DNA of 64,000 nucleotides from Pedobacter sp. JY14-1 (GTDB lineage: Bacteria; Bacteroidota; Bacteroidia; Sphingobacteriales; Sphingobacteriaceae). Of this stretch, positions 1-8,736 are shown in pieces. A program made the translations under genes and the position numbers. How positions within the stretch are numbered: position 1 is the stretch's first letter; the number at the start of each line of letters is the position of its first letter. The notes below the pieces were generated by a model. The model saw only the letters and a list, made by a program, of their open reading frames with translations, had not been told where the DNA came from and did not search any database. The DNA is taken from positions 62,001 through 126,000 of the forward strand of contig NZ_JARJHU010000005.1 in NCBI RefSeq assembly GCF_029269825.1, in the 5' to 3' direction.

Positions 1-1042
1 TATCTTCTTCCTTGTAAACTGAATTCGACTTTACGGACTCTGCCATTGTTCGGCGCATGCGCCAGAGATCTTCTTTCTGCTGGGCTGTATCCGCGAACAA
101 GACATCGCTGCAGTCAAACTCCTCCAGTACAGTATTTACCTTCTCGCAGTCTTTAAATATCATGTCCATATCGTCGCCATCGAATTCAATGAGCAGAAAT
201 GCATTTGCATCATCTTTCAGGTCAAAACGGATATCGTCATACCTGATCACCCACTCCACCCCTTTGCGTTCCATGAACTCCAGAGCAGACGGCGTTACCC
301 CGGCCCTGAAAATCGCAGACACTGCTGCGCAGGCCTGCTCATTCTCACCAAAGGAGGCCAGCATCAATACGCTGTGCTGTGATTTAGGGATCAGTTTAGT
401 GACGATCTTGGTTACGATACCCAAAGTTCCCTCTGAACCGATCATCATTTGCGTCAGATTATAACCTGACGCATATTTAAGTGTATTTGCACCTGTCCAG
501 ATCACTTCTCCGGTTGGTAATACCACCTCCAGGTTAAGAATATATTCCCTGATCGTACCATATTTAACTACCCGCGGCCCTCCGGAACCGTGGGCCACAT
601 TCCCCCCTATAAAGCAGGACCCCTTACTGGAAGGGTCGACCGGGTACAACAGGCCATGTTCAGCAACCGCATTAATAAATTCTTCTGTGATCACCCCCGG
701 TTCCACTGTAGCCTGCAGGTTGTCTGTGTCTATCTCAATGATGGATTTGAAGCGCTCCATAGAAAGCAAAACACCGCCATGCACAGGTAACGCACCGCCA
801 CTTAGTCCGGTACCACCTCCTCTGGGAGTCAACGGCACCAGATATTTGTTACAGAATTTAAGCAATGTGGCAATTGTCGCGGTATCTGCAGGCTTTACCA
901 CTACTTCAGGATAATAATGCAGATCTTCCGTTTCATCATGCGCATAGTTGCCAAGCGACTCTTTATCAGTCAATACATTTTCAGCACCGGCGATTTCAAT
1001 GAGTTGTTCAAGTAGTTCAGGGCTAATTTTACAATAATTCAT
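1..1042 (-). CDS. FAD-binding oxidase, GlcD/D-lactate dehydrogenase type (3' end missing)
   Basis: The reading frame is open from an ATG at 1042 to the left edge, about 347 codons, so the C-terminus lies outside the window. The protein starts MNYCKISPELLEQ and has the FAD_binding_4 (PCMH) fold signature: PRGGGTGLSGGALP at about 73-86, then a second nucleotide-binding stretch with CFIGGNVAHGSGG and a MIGSEGTLGIVTKI segment. After this comes the start of the FAD-oxidase C-terminal domain. This family flavoprotein oxidises 2-hydroxy acids (glycolate, D-lactate), passing electrons to a membrane or soluble acceptor. Substrate cannot be assigned, because the substrate-binding C-terminal half is cut off. 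It is transcribed away from folB with a 72-base gap. Family confidence is high; exact enzyme unknown. Confidence 0.88.
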   Translation of the reverse strand, partial: MNYCKISPELLEQLIEIAGAENVLTDKESLGNYAHDETEDLHYYPEVVVKPADTATIATLLKFCNKYLVPLTPRGGGTGLSGGALPVHGGVLLSMERFKSIIEIDTDNLQATVEPGVITEEFINAVAEHGLLYPVDPSSKGSCFIGGNVAHGSGGPRVVKYGTIREYILNLEVVLPTGEVIWTGANTLKYASGYNLTQMMIGSEGTLGIVTKIVTKLIPKSQHSVLMLASFGENEQACAAVSAIFRAGVTPSALEFMERKGVEWVIRYDDIRFDLKDDANAFLLIEFDGDDMDMIFKDCEKVNTVLEEFDCSDVLFADTAQQKEDLWRMRRTMAESVKSNSVYKEED

Positions 1043-1114
1043 ATTGGTCCTATTTGGTTATTTGCAGGTTACAGATCTGCACCTTTTTGAGGGAAATGAA
1101 ATTTAGGTGAATGA

Positions 1115-1492
1115 TTAAGAAGCAGCTTGGTAAGCCAGTTGCACAAATGAATGCCCAATCTCTCCTGGCATCGGAGGATTAAGTTTCTTTATCCCCGCAA
1201 CGGCAGTATGCAGAAAGGGATATTTAGCAATCAGGCGGTTAAGAATGTTTCTGACCACGGTTTCCAGCATTTTTTGCGTACGCTGCATTTCTTCCAGGAT
1301 GATTGTATTGATCAGCTCATAATTTACTGTACGGTCAATATTTTCAGTATCATCATGGGATGTAAAGGTAACCGTTACATCTACCAGGAAATAAATCCCT
1401 GTGAGTTGCTCTTCAGGATAATAACCATGATAGGCAAAGCACTTAACGTCTTTTAATGCAACGGTCTGGATATATTGTTCGTTCGGTTTCAT
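1115..1492 (-). CDS. folB: dihydroneopterin aldolase
   Basis: This 125-residue protein matches the normal length of FolB, which cleaves 7,8-dihydroneopterin to 6-hydroxymethyl-dihydropterin and glycolaldehyde in folate synthesis, in the cytoplasm as a homo-octamer. Family landmarks are FAYHGYYPEEQ at 19-29, the NYE segment in the middle, an ETV motif, and the lysine-containing IKKLNPPMPGEI near 101-112 that carries the catalytic lysine. The ATG at 1492 gives the family-typical N-terminus. It is a single gene divergent from the acyl-CoA dehydrogenase at 1569. No other folate gene is nearby, so it is not part of a pathway cluster here. Confidence 0.93.
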   Translation of the reverse strand: MKPNEQYIQTVALKDVKCFAYHGYYPEEQLTGIYFLVDVTVTFTSHDDTENIDRTVNYELINTIILEEMQRTQKMLETVVRNILNRLIAKYPFLHTAVAGIKKLNPPMPGEIGHSFVQLAYQAAS

Positions 1493-1568
1493 TGATATTC
1501 GGTAAATTGCTGATCTTAACTAACTTTGACAACAGCCGCAGTAGTTCCGGCCAAATATAGCGGAAACA

Positions 1569-2759
1569 ATGAATAAATCTGTGAAAAAAGACCTTTACGA
1601 AGCTCCGGACTATTACCTTCTGGACGAATTGCTGACCGAAGAGCACAAACTGGTCAGGTCGGCTGCAAGAGAATGGGTAAAGAAAGAAATTTCTCCCATC
1701 ATAGAAGAACACGCGCAACGTGCTGAATTTCCCAAACAGCTGATCAAAGGATTAGCCGGTATCGGCGCCTTCGGCCCTACCATACCTGTCGAGTATGGCG
1801 GTGCCGGACTCGACTATATCGCCTACGGCATTCTGATGCAGGAGATCGAACGGGGCGACTCAGGCATACGTTCCACGGCATCTGTACAAGGTTCCCTGGT
1901 CATGTACCCGATATTTACTTATGGCACAGAAGCGCAACGCCGCCGTTACCTTCCCAAACTCGCAGCTGGAGAACTGATGGGCTGCTTCGGACTTACCGAA
2001 CCCGATCACGGCTCTGACCCCGCAGGAATGACCTGCAACATCAGGGACAATGGCAGCCATTATGTGCTGAACGGCTCCAAAATGTGGATATCGAACGCAC
2101 CCTTTGCAGACATCGCTGTTATCTGGGCAAAAGATGAAAGCGGAAAAATAAGAGGATTGGTACTGGAGCGTGGCATGAAGGGCTTCTCCACCCCGGAAAC
2201 CCACAACAAATGGAGCCTTCGGGCTTCAGCTACCGGAGAACTTGTTTTTGATCATGTAGAGGTCCCCAGGGAAAATGTATTTCCGGAGATCAGAGGCCTT
2301 AAAGGCCCGCTCAGCTGCCTCAACCAGGCCCGTTATGGCATTGCCTGGGGTGCGCTCGGTGCCGCTATGGATTGTTATGACACCGCCTTGAGGTATGCCA
2401 GAGAGCGCATCCAGTTCGACAAGCCGATCGCCGGTTTCCAGTTACAGCAAAAGAAACTGGCAGAAATGATCACAGAGATCACCAAAGCACAATTGATGGT
2501 ATGGAGGCTGGGCATGCTTAAAAACGAAAACCGCGCTACCGCTGAACAAATCTCTATGGCCAAAAGGAACAGTGTGGAAACTGCACTTAATGTAGCCCGC
2601 AATGCCCGGCAGGTACTGGGTGGTATGGGTATTACTGGTGATTTCCCTATTATGCGACATATGATGAACCTGGAATCGGTGGTTACCTATGAAGGCACAC
2701 ACGACATCCACCTGCTGATCACCGGAATGGACATTACCGGTATCAATGCATTCAAATAA
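1569..2759 (+). CDS. gcdH: acyl-CoA dehydrogenase, glutaryl-CoA dehydrogenase type
   Basis: This 396-residue soluble FAD flavoenzyme of the acyl-CoA dehydrogenase family shows the order N-terminal helical, beta-barrel, then C-terminal helical domain. GLTEPDHGSDPAGM in the middle domain is the flavin/substrate loop. The C-terminal YEGTHDI places the catalytic base at about Glu375, the position used by glutaryl-CoA dehydrogenases. ARYGIAWGALGAAMDCYDTA and the final LITGMDITGINAF also match that subfamily, which oxidises and decarboxylates glutaryl-CoA to crotonyl-CoA in lysine/tryptophan breakdown. A TAACTTTG box at 1521-1528 fits the Bacteroidota -7 element, although no TTG box lies at the usual distance. 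It is followed 11 bases later by the START-like gene, probably co-transcribed. Confidence 0.88.
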   Translation: MNKSVKKDLYEAPDYYLLDELLTEEHKLVRSAAREWVKKEISPIIEEHAQRAEFPKQLIKGLAGIGAFGPTIPVEYGGAGLDYIAYGILMQEIERGDSGIRSTASVQGSLVMYPIFTYGTEAQRRRYLPKLAAGELMGCFGLTEPDHGSDPAGMTCNIRDNGSHYVLNGSKMWISNAPFADIAVIWAKDESGKIRGLVLERGMKGFSTPETHNKWSLRASATGELVFDHVEVPRENVFPEIRGLKGPLSCLNQARYGIAWGALGAAMDCYDTALRYARERIQFDKPIAGFQLQQKKLAEMITEITKAQLMVWRLGMLKNENRATAEQISMAKRNSVETALNVARNARQVLGGMGITGDFPIMRHMMNLESVVTYEGTHDIHLLITGMDITGINAFK

Positions 2760-2770
2760 ATGTAAACAAC

Positions 2771-3151
2771 ATGAAAACGTTTAAAAAATATACTTATATC
2801 CCTGCCCCGCCCGAAGAAGTCTACTGGGCGCTGACCAAGGAACAAAGCATCAAATTATGGACAGGCGCTGAGGCAGAATTTACAGAGGAGCCCGATACCG
2901 AGTTCTCGTTCTGGGACGGTGACATCAGTGGACGCAACCTGGAATTCGACTATGGTAAAAAAATCGTACAGGAATGGTATTTCGGCAACCGGGAAGAACG
3001 CTCTGTCGTTACGATTAAATTACATACCGACAAGAAGGGCACTTCACTGGAATTTGTACAGACCAATATCCCCGACGAAGACTACGCAGACTTTACCGAA
3101 GGCATACAGGAGTATTATCTGGGGGGACTGATCGATTTTTTTGAAGAGTAG
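2771..3151 (+). CDS. START-like/SRPBCC domain protein
   Basis: A 126-residue cytoplasmic protein with the AHSA1/SRPBCC (Bet v1-like) pattern: an N-terminal strand, YIPAPPEEVYWALT as the alpha-1 region, then alternating strands with FSFWDGDISGRNLEF and IVQEWYF, and a C-terminal long helix ending FTEGIQEYYLGGLIDFFEE. Members bind hydrophobic ligands in a deep pocket; this subgroup is common in Bacteroidota and has no known specific function. It has no signal peptide. It starts 11 bases after the acyl-CoA dehydrogenase stop, which suggests the same transcript, and ends 11 bases before the converging lysA stop. Confidence 0.8.
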   Translation: MKTFKKYTYIPAPPEEVYWALTKEQSIKLWTGAEAEFTEEPDTEFSFWDGDISGRNLEFDYGKKIVQEWYFGNREERSVVTIKLHTDKKGTSLEFVQTNIPDEDYADFTEGIQEYYLGGLIDFFEE

Positions 3152-3162
3152 TAAACATATAC

Positions 3163-4329
3163 TTACTGAACTTCATCACTATAAACAGACCTGATCTCGT
3201 CACGCAGGTTGTATTTCGATGCCATAACTTCACCATAAGCACCCGTGCTTCGCAAAGCGATCAGGTCTCCCCTTTTAGACTCCGGCAGTTCAACTTCCTT
3301 TCCGAAACAATCCGTACTTTCACATATCGGGCCTACCACATCATATTTAACCGACGTGCCACCCGCATCAACCCTGCTCAGGTTTTCGATCTGGTGGTAA
3401 GCCTGGTAGAGCGCAGGCCTCATCAGTTCTGTCATTCCCGCATCCAGCACCACGAAGTTCTTCTTCTTTCCGTTCTTCACATACAGCACACGGCTTACCA
3501 TGGCAGCACACTGGCCCACCAGCGCACGGCCCAGTTCAAAATGTACCTCCTGGTTCGGTCTTACCGAAAGAAAATCATGGAATATTTTGAAATAAGCCTC
3601 AAAATCCGGTATCTGTCCCTCCGGATTGTGGTAATCTATACCCAGGCCACCGCCCACATTGAGCACCTTAACTACAAAACCACGTTCCTCGAACCAGGTT
3701 GCAAATTCATTGACCCTTACGCAAAGGTTTTTGTAAACATCAAGGTTCGTGATCTGGGAGCCGATATGAAAATGGATACCTACAAATTCCAGCGCAGGGC
3801 AACGCTTTAGCATATCCGCACATACAGGCAGGTCCCAGGAATTGATCCCGAACTTATTCTCATCAAGCCCTGTTGTGATATTATGGTGCGTATGTGCATC
3901 CACATTAGGATTGATCCTGATCGCGACCCTTGCCTTTCTGCCTCTTGCGGCTGCCAGCTCATTGATCACTTCCAGTTCCTGGATGGATTCCACATTGAAG
4001 CAAAAAATATCCAGATCAAGCGCAGCATTGATCTCCTTGTCCGATTTGCCCACACCGGCGAAAACAACCTGCCCGTTAGCAAAACCCGAATCAACAGCTC
4101 TCGCCACCTCACCACCACTTACACAATCGGCCCCTAAACCAGCCTCGCGTATACGCTCCAGCACCCTTGTATTGAAATTGGCCTTCATTGCATAATGCAC
4201 ATGAAAATTATATACCTTAGCGGCGCCGGCACAGCGTTCCAGCGTCTGCTGCAGCAAATCAAGATCATAGTAATAGAAAGGTGTTTCCAGCTTAGCGAAA
4301 CGGGTAATATTTTGAGTAGAAAAAAACAT
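3163..4329 (-). CDS. lysA: diaminopimelate decarboxylase
   Basis: LysA decarboxylates meso-diaminopimelate to L-lysine, the last step of lysine synthesis, as a PLP enzyme of the alanine-racemase fold III class. The PLP lysine is Lys49 in HYAMKANFN. Further landmarks are CVSGGE, the HFHIGSQ segment, NVGGGLGIDY (phosphate-binding glycine loop), the GRALVGQ segment and VGPICESTDCFG, which supplies active-site residues from the partner subunit. I chose the ATG at 4329 (388 residues, MFFSTQNITRF), because the in-frame start at 4386 adds a basic leader not expected in the family. The upstream neighbour lysC encodes the first step of the same pathway on the same strand, but a small opposite-strand ORF separates them. 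Confidence 0.94.
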   Translation of the reverse strand: MFFSTQNITRFAKLETPFYYYDLDLLQQTLERCAGAAKVYNFHVHYAMKANFNTRVLERIREAGLGADCVSGGEVARAVDSGFANGQVVFAGVGKSDKEINAALDLDIFCFNVESIQELEVINELAAARGRKARVAIRINPNVDAHTHHNITTGLDENKFGINSWDLPVCADMLKRCPALEFVGIHFHIGSQITNLDVYKNLCVRVNEFATWFEERGFVVKVLNVGGGLGIDYHNPEGQIPDFEAYFKIFHDFLSVRPNQEVHFELGRALVGQCAAMVSRVLYVKNGKKKNFVVLDAGMTELMRPALYQAYHQIENLSRVDAGGTSVKYDVVGPICESTDCFGKEVELPESKRGDLIALRSTGAYGEVMASKYNLRDEIRSVYSDEVQ

Positions 4330-4504
4330 GTTTAAGTTTCTTATTGTATTCTTTTTACTGATTATCGGCCTGATCCATTTCGGCAATTACTTTGATTATC
4401 AGAAAGGCAGGCTCACCAACAGCGAGTATAACAGAAGATCCAGGCTCCTCTTCGTACTCATCTTTATTTTCATCGGGATCCTGATCTGGGTCAGGAAACG
4501 CTGA
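4328..4504 (+). CDS. putative small two-helix membrane protein (58 aa)
   Basis: This ORF starts at the ATG whose first bases form CATG with the opposite-strand lysA start, and ends TGA at 4502-4504, five bases before the lysC stop. The product starts MFKFLIVFFLLIIGL, has a polar linker with YQKGRLTNSEYNRRSRL, then a second hydrophobic stretch LFVLIFIFIGILIWV and ends with RKR. The layout suggests two transmembrane helices joined by a short basic loop. Third codon positions look like those of the neighbouring genes. I do not recognise a family and cannot name a function. The chance alternative is that it is an unused frame between lysC and lysA; the hydrophobic-basic pattern argues mildly against this. 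Confidence 0.45.
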   Translation: MFKFLIVFFLLIIGLIHFGNYFDYQKGRLTNSEYNRRSRLLFVLIFIFIGILIWVRKR

Positions 4505-4509
4505 ACACT

Positions 4510-5823
4510 TTAGTCAAACAGACGGTTATGCAAACTCTTCAGCGCCTCATTCTTATCGTCTGAGCCGATCAGCAGCGAAATGTTATAATCACTGCCACCA
4601 TAAGAGATCATGCGTAGCGGGATGTGCTTGATCGCGTCCAAAACCCTCGCTGCAAAACCATGCTTTGAAGCACTGAAATCGCCGACTACGCAAACGATAG
4701 ATTGGTTGGCATCTACCTCCACACTGCCAAATGCATGAAGTTCCTCTATGATCTTGTCCAGGTTCCCAGTCTCATCAATAGTCAGGGACACTGCTACTTC
4801 AGAAGTCGTGATCATGTCTATCGGTGTACGGTAACGCTCAAAGATTTCAAAAACCCTGCGCAGGAAACCATACGCCAGCAGCATACGGCTCGACTGTATT
4901 TTTATGGCCGTTATACCATCCTTTGCAGCGATAGATTTTATTTTCCCTTTCTCACTTTCCACAGAGATCAGCGTACCTGCAGCCTGTGGCTCCATCGTGT
5001 TCAGCAAGCGTACCGGTATCTTATACCTCTGTGCAGGAAATACCGACTGCGGGTGAAGTATTTTAGCCCCGAAATAAGCCAGCTCGGCTGCCTCATCAAA
5101 TGAAAGCTGTGCAATCGGCTTGGTTCCCTTCACGATCCTGGGATCATTATTGTGCATTCCGTCGATATCAGTCCATATCTGTACTTCTTCGGCCAGTATC
5201 GCAGCACCCAGCAACGAAGCTGTGTAATCACTGCCGCCCCTTCTCAGGTTATCTACCTCTCCGAAACTGTTCCTGCAGATATAACCCTGGGTAATAAAAA
5301 GCTTATTACCGGCGTGCTGCTCCAGTAACGGTTTCAGATGAGCCGAAGTAAAAGGGATATCCGGTTCGTTGTCCTCATCGGTCTTCATAAAATCCAGTGC
5401 CGGCAACAATACCGAAGGAATACCGATCGATTTCAGGTAAATATGATAAAGCGTAGTGGAGAGCAGCTCTCCCTGTGCCAGCACCACTTTTTCTTCCACC
5501 GGTGTGAAAAGATCATTGGATAACGACACCAGGAAATTAAAATGGTAATCCACCACTTCCTGCCCCTGTGTCCTGAACTCACCCTCGGCCAGCAATTCCG
5601 ACACAAAAGCATTGTATTTTTCATGTAATGCACTGATCAGGGTCAGTGCAGTCTGTTTATCTTCCTTTAAAAGTTTGGCTGAGATCTCGACTAAACTATT
5701 GGTAGTACCGGACACCGCCGACAACACTACGATCTGCTCTTCCGCCGGGTTAATGATATCCAGCAGTTTCTTCATCCGCTCAGGGCTTCCTACGGAAGTT
5801 CCTCCAAACTTTAATATCTTCAT
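4510..5823 (-). CDS. lysC: aspartate kinase (monofunctional)
   Basis: This 437-residue aspartokinase phosphorylates L-aspartate at the head of the lysine, threonine and methionine routes. The N-terminus MKILKFGGTSVGSPERM is the amino-acid-kinase ATP/aspartate motif. LRRGGSDYTASLLGAA, the nucleotide-site segment, and QIWTDIDGMHNNDPRI follow, and two ACT domains fill the last 140 residues, implying allosteric control by an end-product amino acid. No homoserine dehydrogenase domain is fused. The ATG at 5823 puts the kinase motif at the extreme N-terminus as in homologues; the upstream in-frame start at 5847 is GTG. It lies on the same strand as lysA, 180 bases away, so the two may still share control. 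Confidence 0.93.
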   Translation of the reverse strand: MKILKFGGTSVGSPERMKKLLDIINPAEEQIVVLSAVSGTTNSLVEISAKLLKEDKQTALTLISALHEKYNAFVSELLAEGEFRTQGQEVVDYHFNFLVSLSNDLFTPVEEKVVLAQGELLSTTLYHIYLKSIGIPSVLLPALDFMKTDEDNEPDIPFTSAHLKPLLEQHAGNKLFITQGYICRNSFGEVDNLRRGGSDYTASLLGAAILAEEVQIWTDIDGMHNNDPRIVKGTKPIAQLSFDEAAELAYFGAKILHPQSVFPAQRYKIPVRLLNTMEPQAAGTLISVESEKGKIKSIAAKDGITAIKIQSSRMLLAYGFLRRVFEIFERYRTPIDMITTSEVAVSLTIDETGNLDKIIEELHAFGSVEVDANQSIVCVVGDFSASKHGFAARVLDAIKHIPLRMISYGGSDYNISLLIGSDDKNEALKSLHNRLFD

Positions 5824-5971
5824 TTTTTTGTAAATCAGTTGCTCCACCGCGCGGCGACGGTCAATATACCTACCGCCTTGTGGATCGTTTAATTTTTACA
5901 GGTTAATAAATTTCAGTAAAATAGGCCTTATGCTTATATTAGGCCGTGAAATTAAATAAAAATATTCTCGT

Positions 5972-7705
5972 ATGCAACTAGACGCGACAACCCAGAACAC
6001 CATCGACAAATGGCTGAACGGCAGTTATGATCAGGACACCAAAGAACAGATCAGGCAATTGCTGGAAAAAGAGGCCTTCACCGAACTCACTGACTCATTT
6101 TACAGGGACCTAGAGTTTGGTACCGGGGGATTGCGCGGCATTATGGGCCCAGGTTCAAACAGGATCAACAAATATACCATAGGCACTGCTACCCAGGGCC
6201 TCAGCAATTACCTGCTGGCTAAGTATCCGGGCGAAAAGATTAAGGTCGCCATTGCGCACGACAGCCGGAACAACTCCGATTACTTTGCCGGAGTAACCGC
6301 AGACGTATTCTCCGCCAACGGTATCCACGTTTATTTCTTCGAAGCGCTCAGACCTACTCCCGAGCTTTCTTTTGCCGTACGTGAACTCGGCTGCAAAAGC
6401 GGCGTTATGCTCACCGCATCCCATAACCCCAAAGAATACAACGGCTATAAAGCATACGGTGCCGATGGCGGGCAGTTCACCTCTCCCGACGATAAACTGG
6501 TCATGGACGAAGTGGCGAAAATCAAAAGCATAGAAGAAGTAAAATTTGGCCGCATAGACGCCAATATAGAATTCATCGGCAAAGACATCGACGAACTTTA
6601 CCTCAACAAGATCGCCGAGCTTTCCGTATCCCCTGAGGCCATTGCCCGCCAGAAGGACCTGAAGATCGTCTACTCACCGATCCATGGCACCGGCATTACC
6701 CTGGTACCTGGCGCACTTGAAAAATTCGGCTTCGGCAATGTAATCCTTGTTGAAGAACAAAGTACACCCGACGGCAACTTCCCCACTGTAGTCTATCCCA
6801 ATCCTGAAGAAAAGGAAGCGCTTACACTGGCGCTTAAAAAAGCTGAGGAAATCGATGCAGACCTTGTGCTGGCAACAGACCCCGATGCAGACCGTGTAGG
6901 CATCGCCGTAAAAAACAGTGATGGCGAATTTGTACTGCTGAATGGCAACCAGACCGGAAGCCTGCTTATTAACTACCTGCTCAGCGCATGGGAAGAAAAC
7001 GGCAAGCTCAACGGTGAACAATATATCGTAAAAACCATCGTGACTTCTAACCTCATCGACGCCATCGCTGCGGACAAAAAAGTCACCTGCTACAATACGC
7101 TGACCGGCTTCAAATGGATTGGTGCACTCATGACACAGCTACAAGGCAAACAAACCTTTATTGGTGGTGGCGAGGAAAGCTATGGTTACCTGATCGGTGA
7201 GCTGGTACGCGATAAAGACGCAGTCGTTTCCTGTGCATTCATTGCGGAAATGACCGCATTCTATAAAGACAAAGGCAGCAGTCTGTTTGATGCCCTGCAG
7301 GACATGTATGTGAAATACGGCTTTTACAAAGAAGAACTGGTATCCATCACTAAGAAAGGCAAAACAGGCGCAGAAGAGATCAAGGCCCTGATGGAGAAAT
7401 TCAGGAACAATCCTCCTGCTACGCTCGGCGGCTCAAAGATCGCTACCCTGAAAGATTATGAACTGCGCACAGAGACCGATTTGGCTACAGGTGAGAAAAA
7501 ACCACTGGAATTGCCTAAATCAGATGTATTACAGTTCATTACAGAAGACGGTAGTATCATTTCAGCAAGGCCGTCCGGTACCGAACCAAAGATCAAGTTT
7601 TATTGCAGCGTAAATACACCGCTAAAAGATAAAACCAGCTTTAAGTCGACCGACAGCGCCCTCAGTGCCAAGGTTAAAACCATTATAAGTGATTTAGGGG
7701 TTTAA
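5972..7705 (+). CDS. pgcA: phosphoglucomutase/phosphomannomutase
   Basis: This 577-residue cytoplasmic alpha-D-phosphohexomutase interconverts 6-phospho and 1-phospho hexoses. Landmarks in order: FGTGGLRGIMGPG at about 49-61, the phosphoserine loop LTASHNPKEYNGYK with catalytic Ser150, the metal loop TDPDADRVG near 306-314, the sugar-binding GGGEESYGYLIG and the phosphate-binding loop RPSGTEPKIKFY near the C-terminus. The length matches the long PgcA/PMM2-like branch rather than the 450-residue ManB branch. Its TAA stop at 7703-7705 is the end of the loop of a hairpin shared with the converging LacI gene. It stands alone on the plus strand, with a 148-base upstream gap shared with lysC. Confidence 0.93.
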   Translation: MQLDATTQNTIDKWLNGSYDQDTKEQIRQLLEKEAFTELTDSFYRDLEFGTGGLRGIMGPGSNRINKYTIGTATQGLSNYLLAKYPGEKIKVAIAHDSRNNSDYFAGVTADVFSANGIHVYFFEALRPTPELSFAVRELGCKSGVMLTASHNPKEYNGYKAYGADGGQFTSPDDKLVMDEVAKIKSIEEVKFGRIDANIEFIGKDIDELYLNKIAELSVSPEAIARQKDLKIVYSPIHGTGITLVPGALEKFGFGNVILVEEQSTPDGNFPTVVYPNPEEKEALTLALKKAEEIDADLVLATDPDADRVGIAVKNSDGEFVLLNGNQTGSLLINYLLSAWEENGKLNGEQYIVKTIVTSNLIDAIAADKKVTCYNTLTGFKWIGALMTQLQGKQTFIGGGEESYGYLIGELVRDKDAVVSCAFIAEMTAFYKDKGSSLFDALQDMYVKYGFYKEELVSITKKGKTGAEEIKALMEKFRNNPPATLGGSKIATLKDYELRTETDLATGEKKPLELPKSDVLQFITEDGSIISARPSGTEPKIKFYCSVNTPLKDKTSFKSTDSALSAKVKTIISDLGV

Positions 7706-7720
7706 CCCTAAATCACTTAT
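7685..7720. terminator. bidirectional terminator holding both stop codons
   Basis: A perfect 15-bp inverted repeat: ATAAGTGATTTAGGG at 7685-7699 and its reverse complement at 7706-7720, with a 6-base loop GTTTAA. The pgcA stop TAA forms the end of the loop, and the stop of the LacI gene lies in the opposite arm (7717-7719). It sits exactly between two converging genes, so it can stop transcripts from both sides. A clear poly-T tail is lacking. Confidence 0.8.
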
Positions 7721-8736
7721 CTCTCTATAAAATGAGGTTGCAGGGTGACTTTACTTACTTCTCTATCGCCTTTTCGTCCCTTATCTCCTATGGTCAGCTC
7801 CCGTAATACAATATCGATGATCTGCTCTGCAATCTCTTCTATCGGCTGGTCCACTACACTGATCGGTGGCGTATGTAACCTGAAAACATCGTGATCATCA
7901 TATGAGACAATGGTAAAATCCTTCCCCATTTCCCTTCCGGTCTCCCTTAATACCCCCAGTCCCTTAATCGCCAGATAATTTGTCGAGAATAGTACTGCGT
8001 CAATATCCGGGTTCTTTTCAAAGAGATCGACAAGGTAGTCACATGTATCCTTATCCGTACTGTTAAAAGGCACCTCGACATAAATCTTCTTGTCAACCGT
8101 TAACCCTTTATCCTTCAGCGCTTTTTCATAACCAAGAAAACGGTTGTTCATCTGGTCCACATGTACGTCCACCGTTACGAAAGCAATCTTCCGTTTACCC
8201 TTGTCCAGCAGGTGTTTAGTTGCTATATATGTACCGTTAAAGTTATCCACTACAACTGAATTCACTTCCATCTCGGGAAGATTCCTGTCAAAAATCACAA
8301 CTGGTATATGCTCAGACATCAACTGCCTGATGTCCTCTTCAATTCCGGGCACCGGCGCAATGATATAGGCATCTACCTGACGGGACTTGAACATCTCGAT
8401 CAGCTCCTTCGCTTTCAGCGGATCATTTTCCGTACTCGAATAACTGATCTTATAACCTTTCTTATAGGCTTTATCCTCTATGCGTCTGGCAATACTACTG
8501 AAAAATGGGTTGGAAATATCCTCGACAATCAGACCAATTGTCTTGGTATCACCGGTCCGCAAACTGCGCGCCACCTGGTTAGGTACAAAATCCAGTTCCT
8601 TAATAATACCCTGAACCCTTTCAATTACACTCTTGCTGATACGCATCTTTTCAGCCTTACCATTCAGGATAAATGACACCGTAGTAATCGATACATTTGC
8701 CCTGGTGGCGATATCCTTTATTGAAAATGGCTTCAT
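7717..8736 (-). CDS. LacI-family transcriptional regulator
   Basis: A 339-residue regulator. The N-terminal helix-turn-helix reads SIKDIATRANVSITTVSFIL, the LacI DNA-binding pattern, followed by the hinge helix region with VARSLRTG. The C-terminal periplasmic-binding-like effector domain starts at TIGLIVEDISNPFFSSIARR and includes DAYIIAPVPG, VVIFDRNLPE and FTIVSYDDHDVF. The ligand is probably a sugar or related metabolite, but cannot be read from sequence. Its ATG (8734-8736) overlaps the proA TGA (8733-8735) as ATGA, so it is translationally coupled to proA and transcribed with proBA. The more upstream start at 8766 would lie within proA and is not family-like. Confidence 0.9.
   Translation of the reverse strand: MKPFSIKDIATRANVSITTVSFILNGKAEKMRISKSVIERVQGIIKELDFVPNQVARSLRTGDTKTIGLIVEDISNPFFSSIARRIEDKAYKKGYKISYSSTENDPLKAKELIEMFKSRQVDAYIIAPVPGIEEDIRQLMSEHIPVVIFDRNLPEMEVNSVVVDNFNGTYIATKHLLDKGKRKIAFVTVDVHVDQMNNRFLGYEKALKDKGLTVDKKIYVEVPFNSTDKDTCDYLVDLFEKNPDIDAVLFSTNYLAIKGLGVLRETGREMGKDFTIVSYDDHDVFRLHTPPISVVDQPIEEIAEQIIDIVLRELTIGDKGRKGDREVSKVTLQPHFIER

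Noticed and set aside
1521..1528. TAACTTTG as full promoter of the acyl-CoA dehydrogenase gene
   Set aside because: Perfect -7 box but no TTG at 17-23 bases upstream, so noted within the gene entry and not called as a promoter.
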